64,000 nt of DNA from Geobacillus zalihae NBRC 101842 (lineage in GTDB: Bacteria; Bacillota; Bacilli; Bacillales; Anoxybacillaceae). The notes under the pieces were generated by a model. That model ran no database searches. It saw nothing but the letters and a program-made list of their open reading frames with translations, and was not told where the DNA came from. Where the stretch lies: contig NZ_BCPV01000006.1 of the NCBI RefSeq assembly GCF_001544135.1, forward strand, positions 1 to 64,000, read 5' to 3'. Shown here one piece after another: positions 16,702 through 25,028 of this stretch; the first letter of the stretch is position 1, and each line of letters begins with the position of its first letter. The translations under genes were made by a program, and so were the position numbers.

Positions 16702-17661
16702 ATGAACACACTAGGAAAAATCAGCAACTTTGTCGGCAATACGTTTGCGATCTGGGTGCTTTTGTTCGGAGCGCTTGCTTTTTTCGCTCCCGGCGCGTTT
16801 ACGTGGATCGCTCCGTATATCGTGCCGCTTCTAGGCATCGTGATGTTTGGCATGGGATTGACGCTGTCAGCGAACGATTTTAAAGAGGTGTTCAAGCGTC
16901 CGCTTGATGTGTTAATCGGCGTCGTTGCCCAGTTTCTGATCATGCCGCTTGTCGCGTTTTTGCTCGCTTACTTTCTGCCGGTTTCACGTGAGGTGGCGCT
17001 CGGCATTATTTTAGTCGGCTGCTGCCCGGGCGGGACGGCGTCCAACGTCATGACGTATTTGGCGAAAGGGGATACGGCGCTGTCGGTCGCCGTCACTTCT
17101 GTTTCGACGATTTTAGCGCCGATTTTGACGCCGTCGCTCATTTTGCTTTTAGCGGGAAAATGGCTGTCGGTGTCCGCTGCCGCCTTGTTTTGGTCGATCG
17201 TTAAAGTCGTGCTGATTCCGATTGTTTTAGGGCTCATCGCCCAGGCGCTGTTCCAAAAGCAAGTAAAAGCGTGCATCCCGGCGCTGCCGCTCGTTTCGGT
17301 CATCGCCATTGTTGCCATCGTCGCCGCCGTCGTCGGGCAAAACCAAGCGGCCATTGCCAAAAGCGGGCTTCTTATTTTTCTGATTGTAGTCGCTCACAAC
17401 GGATTGGGCTTGCTGCTTGGGTATTGGTTTGCCAAACTGTTTCGCCTGTCGCCGCCAAAACAAAAGGCGATTTCCATTGAAGTGGGCATGCAAAACTCTG
17501 GGCTTGGTGCGGCTTTAGCGACCGCCCATTTTTCGCCGCTCGCCGCCGTTCCAAGCGCTATTTTCAGCGTCTGGCACAATATTTCCGGCCCGATTGTCGC
17601 AACGTACTTCCGCAAACAAGCAGACCGCCACGCGGCGGACGAACAAACCATTTCCGCTTGA
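16702..17661 (+). CDS. Bile acid:sodium symporter family transporter (YocS-like)
   Basis: A 319-residue membrane protein of the BASS/SBF family with nine or ten hydrophobic segments. Family hallmarks are the sodium-site region GCCPGGTASNVMTYLAKGD (about 114-132) and EVGMQNSGLGAALA (about 261-274). Length fits B. subtilis YocS. Bacterial members carry varied organic anions with sodium (for example pantoate or keto acids); the substrate here cannot be read from the sequence. AAGGAGGA lies just before ATG 16702. It is monocistronic, with its own promoter and a strong terminator. Confidence 0.88.
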   Translation: MNTLGKISNFVGNTFAIWVLLFGALAFFAPGAFTWIAPYIVPLLGIVMFGMGLTLSANDFKEVFKRPLDVLIGVVAQFLIMPLVAFLLAYFLPVSREVALGIILVGCCPGGTASNVMTYLAKGDTALSVAVTSVSTILAPILTPSLILLLAGKWLSVSAAALFWSIVKVVLIPIVLGLIAQALFQKQVKACIPALPLVSVIAIVAIVAAVVGQNQAAIAKSGLLIFLIVVAHNGLGLLLGYWFAKLFRLSPPKQKAISIEVGMQNSGLGAALATAHFSPLAAVPSAIFSVWHNISGPIVATYFRKQADRHAADEQTISA

Positions 17662-17691
17662 TCTCTTTCACACTTTGTCTAGCAGCAAGGC

Positions 17692-17741
17692 AAAAAGCTG
17701 TCCCCGAAAGACGGTCGTTTATTTCGGGAGACAGCTTTTTT
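17692..17741. terminator. Bidirectional terminator
   Basis: A long stem of about 17 base pairs (AAAAAGCTGTC with CCCGAAA paired to TTTCGGG and GACAGCTTTTTT) sits between the convergent BASS and endonuclease genes. Runs of A and T on both flanks allow it to act in either direction. Confidence 0.85.
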
Positions 17742-17819
17742 GCCATCACTCTTGTTTCTCCACTTCCAAGCGATTCAGATGCGCTTTGGAAACAAAAAAG
17801 CCGATATTCGCCTTCAATC

Positions 17820-18752
17820 TCATTTCACAGCGCCCCCCTCAAACGGAAACACCATCCTTCCCGCTAGTTCCGGGAAATCAATGAACGGATTGCGGTTGCC
17901 TTGGATGAAGAAAATCGCGCTGTTGCGATGATGCTCATACACCGTTGGCGGAAATTGTTCGTGCCAACGGACAAGGAGCGGAATATCGATTTTGCGCCGG
18001 AATGATTTCGCGATCGCCTTCGGGTAGCGAAGCAGAAAGTAAAGCATCGCCCTTGCCGCCGTCCCTTTGCCGTATTCCGGCTCGAAATAGCCGTTATGGA
18101 CGACGCCGCAGCGGTTTTGGATTTGCTCGTCGGGATCTTCCGGATTGTAAAACGGGAAATCCGCGTACGGAAAATTCGACCGCATCGTATTGCACTCCGG
18201 CTGGCAAACGAATAAATGATGCAAATCGCCTTTCATCGGTTCGCGGGCGCCAAACCACGACTGCGGGACAACATGTTCCGCATTGAATTTCCATTGCTGC
18301 TCGATCGTGTTCACCCGCTCGTGCACATCGCCCCATCCATTTTTCGTCCTTCTCAACAGTTGACGAAACTCTTCATAACGCCGCTTCATCGTTTCCACAT
18401 CTTGAACGATCAGTGTTCGTGGATCTTTCCTCTCGCCGGAATACAAGCTGCGCACCGTTCCGTCCGGGTGCAAGTCGACCCATGTGTACAAATACTCATC
18501 CTTGCTGAAAAAATACGGCAGCCGCCGCTTATGGGTGTGCGCCGCCAGTTCATGATAGCGGACAAACAACATCAATCCGTCCCCTTCAAGCGGCAGATGG
18601 CGGTAATACCGTTCGCGCGCCCTCTCATCTTCTGCGGCCCGATAATACGCATCCTCCACCGCGAGCCGCTCATTCAGCTGCTCGAGCCGTTCTTTCGGAT
18701 CTTCCTCCCGCCATTGGCCGAGCTCCTCAAGCCGCCGTTCCGCCTCTCCCAT
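17820..18752 (-). CDS. Endonuclease I family nuclease, no signal peptide
   Basis: A 310-residue member of the endonuclease I (EndA/NucM, Bsn/YurI-like) beta-beta-alpha-metal family. The catalytic segment AEHVVPQSWF is at 158-167 (H160 as likely base), followed by KGDLHHLFV (174-182) and ECNTMRSNFPY (186-196), the usual order of the family. Relatives are mostly secreted nucleases, but this protein starts MGEAERRLEELGQW, a charged helix with no signal peptide, so it appears cytoplasmic or released by other means. AAAGGGGAA precedes ATG 18752. It is monocistronic; no immunity protein is evident. Confidence 0.82.
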   Translation of the reverse strand: MGEAERRLEELGQWREEDPKERLEQLNERLAVEDAYYRAAEDERARERYYRHLPLEGDGLMLFVRYHELAAHTHKRRLPYFFSKDEYLYTWVDLHPDGTVRSLYSGERKDPRTLIVQDVETMKRRYEEFRQLLRRTKNGWGDVHERVNTIEQQWKFNAEHVVPQSWFGAREPMKGDLHHLFVCQPECNTMRSNFPYADFPFYNPEDPDEQIQNRCGVVHNGYFEPEYGKGTAARAMLYFLLRYPKAIAKSFRRKIDIPLLVRWHEQFPPTVYEHHRNSAIFFIQGNRNPFIDFPELAGRMVFPFEGGAVK

Positions 18753-18815
18753 CAGCGTTCCCCTTTCTTTTTTCTTTTAGTGTATCACGGAAGGCGAAAG
18801 AGGGCGATAACGGCG

Positions 18816-20321
18816 TTAATGCAAAAGAAACGATGTCGCGCCGAACAAAACGGCGGCGATGCCGGCGGCGATCAACGACGGAATCAGCTTCGTTCGCGCG
18901 TATTCCATCACCGGCAAATCCAAAATGGTGCAAAGCGTCACCGTATTGTCGCTAAGCGGCGACGCAAACGCCCCGAACGTCCCGCTCGCAAACACCGCGC
19001 CGATGACCGGCAAAATGTTCGTTCCCGACTGGCTCGCTAGCGTCACACCAAGCGGCATCAACATCCCCCACGTCCCCCACGACGAGCCGATGAAATAGGA
19101 AATGACAGCGCCAAGCAAAAACAAAATCGGGGCGACGAAAAACGGCGGAATCCATTCTTTGACATGGCCCGTAATGTATTGCGAAAACCCTAAATCCTCC
19201 GCCACAGCCGACAGCGCCCAAATGAGCGCCAGCATTAAAATGACGGAAATCAGCTCATTGCCGCCTTTGACAAAATGCGTCAACAAATCGTTCAATTTAA
19301 ATCGCTGCCAAAGGAAGAAAGCAACTGTAATGATGACGGTAAACAACAGCGCCTCCAACATCGCGCCGAGCGCATCGCTTTGCAAAAACGCCTGCCAAAA
19401 CGTTCTTGCCCCCCGGCGGCCGTCCCACCAGCTTAAAAACAACGTCAAGACAAGCACGATCGAAAGCGGAACGATCAAATTCCACGGCTTGACCGGCGTT
19501 TCTTTTTGGTAGGCGCGCGGGCATGTCTGCATCGCGTCCCCTTCTTCCCCTTGCGCTTCATTGGGTTCATGGTCAGCCGGCCGCTGTTCTTCCGCCATTT
19601 CGAGCGCCAACCGCTCGTTCCAGCTCCGAATCGGCGCCTCTTTCCGCTTTTCGCTTACTGCTGCTTGTTTTTGGCGCGAATAGACAAAAAAACTGTAGTA
19701 GAGCCCGACGGCAATAATGGCATACGAGAAAAAGTTAAACGGAATGCTTCGGACGTACACGATGTACGGCTCCGCGCCGATGCCGGCCGTATCAAGCGCC
19801 TTATCGATGACCGACACCATATAGCCGACAAACGCGGTGGCAATTGGGATGAGCGCGACAACCGGGTTGGATGTCACCTCAATGGCAAAGCCGATTTGCT
19901 GGGACGACAGCCCGAGCCGTTTGCGCAGCGCCTTCATGATCGGCGCGACGGTGACGATGCGAAAATCGGGGTCGCTAAACGTCACCATCGTCGAAATCCA
20001 CGTCAGCAGCATAGCGGTTTTGGCCGATTTCACTTTTTGGCTGACGAGATGGACAAATCCTTTGATTCCGCCGGTGTATTTGATCATGCTCACAAGACCG
20101 GCGAACACATACAAGAAAATGATGATGCGAATGTTGTTCGTCTGCATTAAGTTGTCAACAACGTAATGAAGCATCGTCCGCAACCCGCCAAGCAAGGACG
20201 GGGTCATCAAATAACTGCCAACCAACAGCCCGACAAACAGCCCGGGGATGACTTGCTTCGTCCAAATCGAAATCGGGATGACAACTAAAAATGGCAAGAG
20301 AGCTTTCCACGACGGTTCCAT
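18816..20321 (-). CDS. Na+/H+ antiporter, NhaC family
   Basis: A 501-residue polytopic membrane protein of the NhaC/MleN antiporter group (about 11-12 helices). Typical stretches are TFSDPDFRIVTVAPIMKAL (about 113-131), GSSWGTWGMLMPLGV near 418-432 and ASGTFGAFASPLSDNTVTL near 453-471. A charged cytoplasmic loop rich in Glu (about 220-275) separates the two halves. NhaC proteins exchange protons for sodium, and MleN couples malate to this; the exact substrate is open. AAGGAGTGA lies before ATG 20321. Single gene without a clear terminator. Confidence 0.88.
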   Translation of the reverse strand: MEPSWKALLPFLVVIPISIWTKQVIPGLFVGLLVGSYLMTPSLLGGLRTMLHYVVDNLMQTNNIRIIIFLYVFAGLVSMIKYTGGIKGFVHLVSQKVKSAKTAMLLTWISTMVTFSDPDFRIVTVAPIMKALRKRLGLSSQQIGFAIEVTSNPVVALIPIATAFVGYMVSVIDKALDTAGIGAEPYIVYVRSIPFNFFSYAIIAVGLYYSFFVYSRQKQAAVSEKRKEAPIRSWNERLALEMAEEQRPADHEPNEAQGEEGDAMQTCPRAYQKETPVKPWNLIVPLSIVLVLTLFLSWWDGRRGARTFWQAFLQSDALGAMLEALLFTVIITVAFFLWQRFKLNDLLTHFVKGGNELISVILMLALIWALSAVAEDLGFSQYITGHVKEWIPPFFVAPILFLLGAVISYFIGSSWGTWGMLMPLGVTLASQSGTNILPVIGAVFASGTFGAFASPLSDNTVTLCTILDLPVMEYARTKLIPSLIAAGIAAVLFGATSFLLH

Positions 20322-20471
20322 TGGCCATTCACTCCTTTCTTTAAAAAGTATGGCGATGGTTTCCCTTGTCTATGCAAACTGTCATTGATTTTCCCCCAAC
20401 AACGGGGAGACGAGTCTACACAAAAAGCGCGCCGCATGGTGGCACGCGCAAGCGAAACCGCTTTCCTACCT

Positions 20472-20504
20472 AAAAAAATAAAAAGCTGCCAATTAGACAG
20501 CTTT
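20472..20504 (-). terminator. Terminator of the phosphoesterase gene
   Basis: A nine-base-pair stem with one mismatch (arms 20482-20490 and 20496-20504) overlaps the stop codon of the phosphoesterase gene and is followed on the - strand by TTTATTTTTTT. Confidence 0.8.
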
Positions 20505-21341
20505 CACCGCTTCTCTTCGGGACGGCAGCGCCAACAAGTGGAGCGTCACTTCCGGCTTCGAGCCGATCCGGATGTTCACCCCGGTTTGCCCAAGCCCTTC
20601 GTTGATATAAAACGGTTTTCCCTCCCATTCATGATAACCTTTGATCATGTTCCGCTCGGTGAGCGTTTTGCTCATTTTCGCCAAATGGTACGGCTTTGGC
20701 CAATGAATTTGTCCGCCGTGGAAATGGCCGGACAACAAGTAGTCAAAATGATAGTCTTTCATATGCGGCACGATGTCCGGATCGTGCGTCAACACAAGGT
20801 TGATGCCGTCTTTCACGCCCGCATACGCCTTTTCGATGTCGCTGCGCCCCGTGTAAAAGTCATCGATGCCGATGATATTGACGGTTTGACCGTTGACGGT
20901 GATCGTTTTCGTCTCGTTTTGCAAGACGACGCAGCCGTGCGCCTCAAGCGTCGCTTTCAAGCGCGCAAACGGTTCGCCTTGCAGCACGTAATCGTGGTTG
21001 CCAAACACCGCATACATGCCGTACGTCGGTTTCAATGCATTCAGCGCGGCCAAATACGGACCGAGCTTGGCGATGCTTTCCTCACGGTCCAAAAAGTCGC
21101 CCGTCAACGCGATCAAATCGATCGCTTCCTCTTTCAGCTTTTCGTATAAATCGTCCGGGGTGATCGACAGTTTTTCAAGATGCAAATCCGATAGCTGCAA
21201 AATCCGAAGGGCTCCATCTCCATCCTCTGAACGACCGACTTGGACTTTATGCAAAACCGCTTCATACGTATTGCGGTGGGCTTTGCGAATGACCAAAGCA
21301 AGCAATGACAAGATTGCAAGAAAAACAAAAAAGAATGTCAT
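20493..21341 (-). CDS. Membrane-anchored metallophosphoesterase (YkuE/YaeI-like)
   Basis: A 282-residue calcineurin-like phosphoesterase. One N-terminal membrane helix (about 3-20) is followed by the five metal-binding motifs in order: LSDLHLEK, TGDFLD, FGNHDY, LTHDPD and LSGHFHGGQ. The order and spacing match the YkuE/YaeI group; YaeI of Chlamydia/E. coli acts on lipids, YkuE is exported in B. subtilis. GGGAGGAG precedes ATG 21341; an upstream ATG at 21368 lacks a ribosome site. Monocistronic with its own terminator. Confidence 0.9.
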   Translation of the reverse strand: MTFFFVFLAILSLLALVIRKAHRNTYEAVLHKVQVGRSEDGDGALRILQLSDLHLEKLSITPDDLYEKLKEEAIDLIALTGDFLDREESIAKLGPYLAALNALKPTYGMYAVFGNHDYVLQGEPFARLKATLEAHGCVVLQNETKTITVNGQTVNIIGIDDFYTGRSDIEKAYAGVKDGINLVLTHDPDIVPHMKDYHFDYLLSGHFHGGQIHWPKPYHLAKMSKTLTERNMIKGYHEWEGKPFYINEGLGQTGVNIRIGSKPEVTLHLLALPSRREAVKAV

Positions 21342-21401
21342 CGTCTTCTCTCCTCCCTCGATACCCATTATAGTGAAATGGAGGAGAGAAGAAAGAGGGA
21401 G

Positions 21402-21986
21402 TTAGTGGATGAGATGGCAGCCGTACAACGAAAACAATTTTCCCTTTGACATCACCAAATATTTCGGCGGACGGACAAGCGGCATGAGACGGTGTTGGGC
21501 CACTGTCATCATCGGCCAATGGGATGCCATTTTAAACCAACGGTAAAATGAATTGCCAATGTTAATGACATCAAATCCGAGTCTCTCACAACCTTTGTTT
21601 AACATCGTCACGCCGATAATCCCTTTTATGCTGGCGGACTGTTCGTGATGGTAAAGATAATGGGCAACATACGGCAAACTGGCCTTCACTTGTTCGAAAA
21701 TATAACGTCCTTTTTGAATATCGCTTCGATACTGCATCAGTTCGCGAAGCAGACGAACATTATGAAGGTGAATTTTCAACAGCCAGTCATTGGCCGCAAT
21801 CGTCGTTCCGTCCGAAAGGTGAATGGTTTCACCCTTGTATCGAAGCAAACGGACGCGAAAAATGGAACGACAGCCGTTCTCTTTCCCACCAGCATATTCA
21901 AGGCGGGAACATGCATAATAGAGTGGATCCATCAGTCCCCATACAGACAACAGCCACTGCGTCGCTTTGCTTCTCATTGGCGGCAT
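21402..21986 (-). CDS. YkoP-like conserved protein
   Basis: A protein of about 194 residues resembling the B. subtilis YkoP family, from memory of the pattern WLLSVWGLMDPLYYACSRL at the N-terminus, then FRVRLLRYKG, LSDGTTIAANDWLLKIHLHN and a C-terminal MSKGKLFSLYG. It is soluble overall and its function is unknown. In some Bacillus genomes relatives are fused or linked to polysaccharide deacetylases, but no such gene is here. AGGGGAAGG precedes two possible ATGs, 21986 and 21977; the choice is uncertain. Confidence 0.7.
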   Translation of the reverse strand: MPPMRSKATQWLLSVWGLMDPLYYACSRLEYAGGKENGCRSIFRVRLLRYKGETIHLSDGTTIAANDWLLKIHLHNVRLLRELMQYRSDIQKGRYIFEQVKASLPYVAHYLYHHEQSASIKGIIGVTMLNKGCERLGFDVINIGNSFYRWFKMASHWPMMTVAQHRLMPLVRPPKYLVMSKGKLFSLYGCHLIH

Positions 21987-22233
21987 CCTTCCCCTGCTCG
22001 TTCTATCCATTTACATTATGGAATCGATCGAGCGGCATTATAAATGGAGAAAAAAGGAGAAAAGATCGCTGCATGACCAGTCGGGAGACGCGCGTACTGA
22101 AGTCACATCTCTGTTTCCTCGCCCTAATCGAACACTTCCCCTGTACAAGCAGTTTTTAGCCGCCGTTCCGAATGAATCAAGCACCACAGCTGTTTCGATC
22201 AAACAAAAGATGTGTCAGAAAGCGCCTTGTGCC
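21987..22233. other. Intergenic region upstream of ykoP-like gene
   Basis: A + strand frame from 21967 to 22248 with one hydrophobic stretch overlaps the ykoP-like start and has no ribosome site. I see no other supported feature before the repeat block. Confidence 0.3.
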
Positions 22234-22372
22234 CTAGAAGGCCGGTGAAAAACGGCTGCCACGAGCAAATCAGCGGCATTTCACCAAAAAAAGAAGGCTG
22301 ATTTCGCAAGGCTTCTCTAATTGAGAAAAAGATGGAATAGCGGCATTTTGTACTAAATCACCGGCCCTCTAG
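22234..22372 (+). repeat. 139-bp CTAG-bounded repeat, copy 1
   Basis: Bounded by CTAGAAGGCCGGTGA at the left and TCACCGGCCCTCTAG at the right, i.e. 15-base terminal inverted repeats with one mismatch. The reverse complement aligns along its whole length with the copy at 27308-27446. No coding capacity, so it reads as a MITE-like or REP-like element. Confidence 0.8.
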
Positions 22373-22508
22373 AGGACTGGTGAAAAACGACCGATTTCGC
22401 CGAACCCGTTGCTTTCGGCTGAAAGAGAAGCGTTGATGTTACAGGACTTCTCCATTTGAGAAGAGATTCCGTTTTCTGCGACTTTTCACTAAATCACCAG
22501 CTTTCTAG
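22369..22508 (+). repeat. CTAG-bounded repeat, copy 2
   Basis: Shares its left CTAG with the right end of copy 1 and ends at CTAG 22505-22508, 140 bases. Ends are CTAGAGGACTGGTGA and TCACCAGCTTTCTAG. The internal TTCTC-ATTTGAGAA segment matches copy 1 but the rest is diverged. Confidence 0.72.
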
Positions 22509-22607
22509 AAGGGTGGTGATTTCATGCAAAAGGCGGATTATTCCAACCCTATTTCAATTGGAGAAACATTGTCAGATCTGCTCTTCTTTCTGATCAACTA
22601 CCACCCG
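22505..22607 (-). repeat. CTAG-bounded repeat, copy 3 (inverted, degraded)
   Basis: Starts at the shared CTAG with CTAGAAGGGTGGTGATTT and keeps TTTCAATTGGAGAAAC at the position seen in the 27.3-kb copy, then loses similarity before a final CTAG. It lies in the opposite orientation to copies 1 and 2. Confidence 0.5.
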
Positions 22608-22685
22608 AATTAAATAAAAAGATTGGTTGTCACCAACCTTTTATGAAGAAAGACAGAAAGAGCCCCCCCTGAACGGCACCAAAAT

Positions 22686-22718
22686 GCGCCTGCCTTCCCC
22701 GGATCGCGAAAGCAGGCG
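22686..22718 (-). terminator. Probable terminator of the GntR regulator gene
   Basis: Arms CGCCTGC and GCAGGCG (22687-22693 and 22712-22718) lie just after the regulator stop codon. The following - strand tract CATTTTGG is only weakly T-rich. Confidence 0.45.
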
Positions 22719-22722
22719 TCAT

Positions 22723-23445
22723 TTAGCGGCGGGTGCTTACCGTGACGAATACGAATTTGTCATACCGATGGCGGGAAAACGAGTATTCAAACGGCTCCCC
22801 GTTGTTCAAAAAACCAACCTGCTCCAATTCCAGCACTGGATCGTCGGGCGCGCACTGCAAGTACTGGCGATCAAGCTCATTCGGTTTATCTGCGCGGATT
22901 TTCCGGTGCGACCCTGCAATCGTTAAGCCGAGCTCGTGAGTGATGTAACGATAAATCGAGCCATGAAGCACCGTTTCATTGAGCCCCGGGATCAAATGGA
23001 CGGGCATATACGTCCGTTCAATGACGTACGGCTCCCCATCAACATTGCGCAGCCGAATCAAGTGGTACACCGGTGTGTTCGTGTCAATGCACAAATGGGC
23101 GGCTACTTCATCGGATGGAAACAATACTTCGAACGTAATGATTTGGCTTGTCACCTTTCGCCCTTTCAATAAACTCGTCAAGCCAAGTGTTTCGTTGCTG
23201 ACGACATTCACCAATCCGTCAAGCATGGCGGATTTTACAATAAACGTGCCATGACCGCGCTTTCGATACAACAGCCCTTCGGATACGAGCACATCAAGCG
23301 CCCGCTTTACCGTCATCCGGCTGCAGCCAAACTCCTCGGCGAGCGAGATTTCGTCTGGAATCGGCGCGTCTAGGGAATACACTCCCTCTTTAATTCGTCT
23401 GCGGATCTCATTCGAAATTTGCTCATATTTCGGCATCGTTTTCAT
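22723..23445 (-). CDS. gmuR: GntR/HutC-family regulator (GmuR-like)
   Basis: A 240-residue GntR-type repressor: winged HTH at about 5-72 (EEFGCSRMTVKRALDVLVSEGLLYRKRGHGTF) and a C-terminal UTRA sugar-phosphate sensor domain (about 85-235). Gene order gmuB-A-C-D-R with the PTS and GH1 genes matches the B. subtilis glucomannan operon, where GmuR represses and phosphorylated disaccharides induce. In this organism the substrate could equally be cellobiose. A terminator lies between gmuD and this gene, and it has its own promoter, so it is probably transcribed separately as well. Confidence 0.85.
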   Translation of the reverse strand: MKTMPKYEQISNEIRRRIKEGVYSLDAPIPDEISLAEEFGCSRMTVKRALDVLVSEGLLYRKRGHGTFIVKSAMLDGLVNVVSNETLGLTSLLKGRKVTSQIITFEVLFPSDEVAAHLCIDTNTPVYHLIRLRNVDGEPYVIERTYMPVHLIPGLNETVLHGSIYRYITHELGLTIAGSHRKIRADKPNELDRQYLQCAPDDPVLELEQVGFLNNGEPFEYSFSRHRYDKFVFVTVSTRR

Positions 23446-23467
23446 CCCTTGTCATTATCCTATTTTC

Positions 23468-23496
23468 ATTGTACGAACAATCATCTGTTTGCACAA
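23468..23496 (-). promoter_or_regulatory. Promoter of gmuR-like gene
   Basis: On the - strand TTGTGC (23491-23496) and TACAAT (23468-23473) are 17 bases apart. ATTGT and ACAAT half-sites flank the core, suggesting autoregulation by the GntR protein; this is inference. Confidence 0.5.
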
Positions 23497-23551
23497 TACT
23501 CAATGCGGCTTTCTCCTTCACCGATTTCGCCGTCCTGGTTTCCCGACCGAC

Positions 23552-23578
23552 AAAAAGCGCCCCGCTGTCCGGGACGCC
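23552..23578 (-). terminator. Terminator after the GH1 gene
   Basis: A seven-base-pair stem (23557-23563 and 23571-23577, one G-T pair) with a seven-base loop is followed on the - strand by CTTTTTGTC, 12 bases beyond the gmuD stop. Confidence 0.7.
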
Positions 23579-23589
23579 TTTTCTTTCAC

Positions 23590-25002
23590 TTAAAACCCAT
23601 TGTTTTCCGCCACTGTTTTCAACCAGTAGCCGCTCTTTTTAATCGTCCGTTTCAAATGATTGTCCAGGTCAACAGCGACCAATCCGTACCGATTTTTGTA
23701 GGCATTCGTCCACGACCAGTTGTCCATAAATGTCCAAAGGTGGTATCCTTTCACATTGACCCCTTCTTCAATCGCGCGATGCACCCATTTTAAATGCTCG
23801 CGAATAAATTCAATCCGGTAGTCGTCATGAATCATGCCGCTTTCATCACGGAACCGTTCTTCTCCTTCAACGCCCATGCCGTTTTCGGAAATAAAGCACT
23901 CAATGTTTCCATAGTTTTCCTTAATATTGATTAAAATATCATAAATTCCTTTTTCATAAATTTCCCAACCACGATACGGGTTCATTTTCCGCCCCGGCAT
24001 GGCATAGTAGTCGAAAAACCGTTCAGGCAAAAACGGGGCTTCCGGATTTGGCATATTTTCTTTCGCCTTGACGCGGCGCGGTTGATAGTAGTTGATGCCA
24101 AGCAAATCGATCGTATTTTCTTTGATGAGTTCGCGGTCACCGACTTCCGTCACCGGCAAAAAACGGTGTTCAGCCAACAGCTCGATTAAATCTTGCGGGT
24201 ATTCTCCTTTTACCGCAGGATCCAAGAAACTGCGGTTAAACAACAAATCAGCGATATGCGCCGCTTTCACATCAGCCGGATGTTGGCTGCGCGGATAAGA
24301 CGGCGTTAAATTCAAAATAATGCCGATCTTTCCACCCTGTATCGCCGCCCTGCGGAAGGCGGCAACCGCTTTGGCATGGGCGATCATCGTATGGTAAGCC
24401 ACCTGCACGGCGCGGCGGAAGTCAACTACATTCGGATAGTGGAAATCGTACAAATACCCGCCTTCTACAGGGACAATGGGTTCATTGTGCGTAAACCATG
24501 TTTTCACCCGATCGCCAAACAGTTGAAAGCAAAGGCTGGCATAGCGGGCATAAGCATCGATAACCTCGCGATTTTCCCATCCGCCAATGTTTTGCATCAC
24601 CAGCGGCATATCAAAATGGTACAAATTCACAAACGGTTCAATCCCATTCGCCAGCAATTCATCGATGACCGCATTGTAAAACCGCACCGCCTCCGAGTTG
24701 ACCTCACCAACCCCATCCGGAATCAAGCGCGACCATGAAATGGAAAACCGGAATGAATTATGGCCGATCTCCTTCATTAACGCAATATCTTCTTTGTAAC
24801 GATGATAAAAATCGGATGTCACTTCTGGGCCGACGCCTTGAAAAAAGCGGTGAGGCTCTTGTTCATACCAATGATCCCAAATGTTCTTCCCTTTCCCCCC
24901 TTCGTTTGCCGCTCCTTCGATTTGCGTCGCGGATGTCGCACTTCCCCACCAAAATCCGGCAGGAAAGCGATACGTGATTGGTTGCTTTAATCGTTGTTCC
25001 AT
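23590..25002 (-). CDS. gmuD: GH1 6-phospho-beta-glucosidase (GmuD-like)
   Basis: A 470-residue glycoside hydrolase family 1 enzyme. The acid/base is E174 in THNEP and the nucleophile E373 in ISENGMG; FWWGSATSATQIEG at 17-30 is the N-terminal family signature. It would hydrolyse the phosphorylated beta-glucoside or mannobioside brought in by the neighbouring PTS. It lies 27 bases downstream of the EIIC gene and ends with a terminator. The protein is cytoplasmic. Assignment to phospho-substrates rests on the operon; the residues that bind the phosphate were not checked. Confidence 0.92.
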   Translation of the reverse strand: MEQRLKQPITYRFPAGFWWGSATSATQIEGAANEGGKGKNIWDHWYEQEPHRFFQGVGPEVTSDFYHRYKEDIALMKEIGHNSFRFSISWSRLIPDGVGEVNSEAVRFYNAVIDELLANGIEPFVNLYHFDMPLVMQNIGGWENREVIDAYARYASLCFQLFGDRVKTWFTHNEPIVPVEGGYLYDFHYPNVVDFRRAVQVAYHTMIAHAKAVAAFRRAAIQGGKIGIILNLTPSYPRSQHPADVKAAHIADLLFNRSFLDPAVKGEYPQDLIELLAEHRFLPVTEVGDRELIKENTIDLLGINYYQPRRVKAKENMPNPEAPFLPERFFDYYAMPGRKMNPYRGWEIYEKGIYDILINIKENYGNIECFISENGMGVEGEERFRDESGMIHDDYRIEFIREHLKWVHRAIEEGVNVKGYHLWTFMDNWSWTNAYKNRYGLVAVDLDNHLKRTIKKSGYWLKTVAENNGF

Positions 25003-25028
25003 CGCGATTCACCTCATTTGCTGTATCG

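Noticed and set aside
21967-22248. A + strand frame of 93 codons with one membrane-like stretch
   Set aside because: It overlaps the start of the ykoP-like gene head to head, has no ribosome site, and runs into the repeat block.
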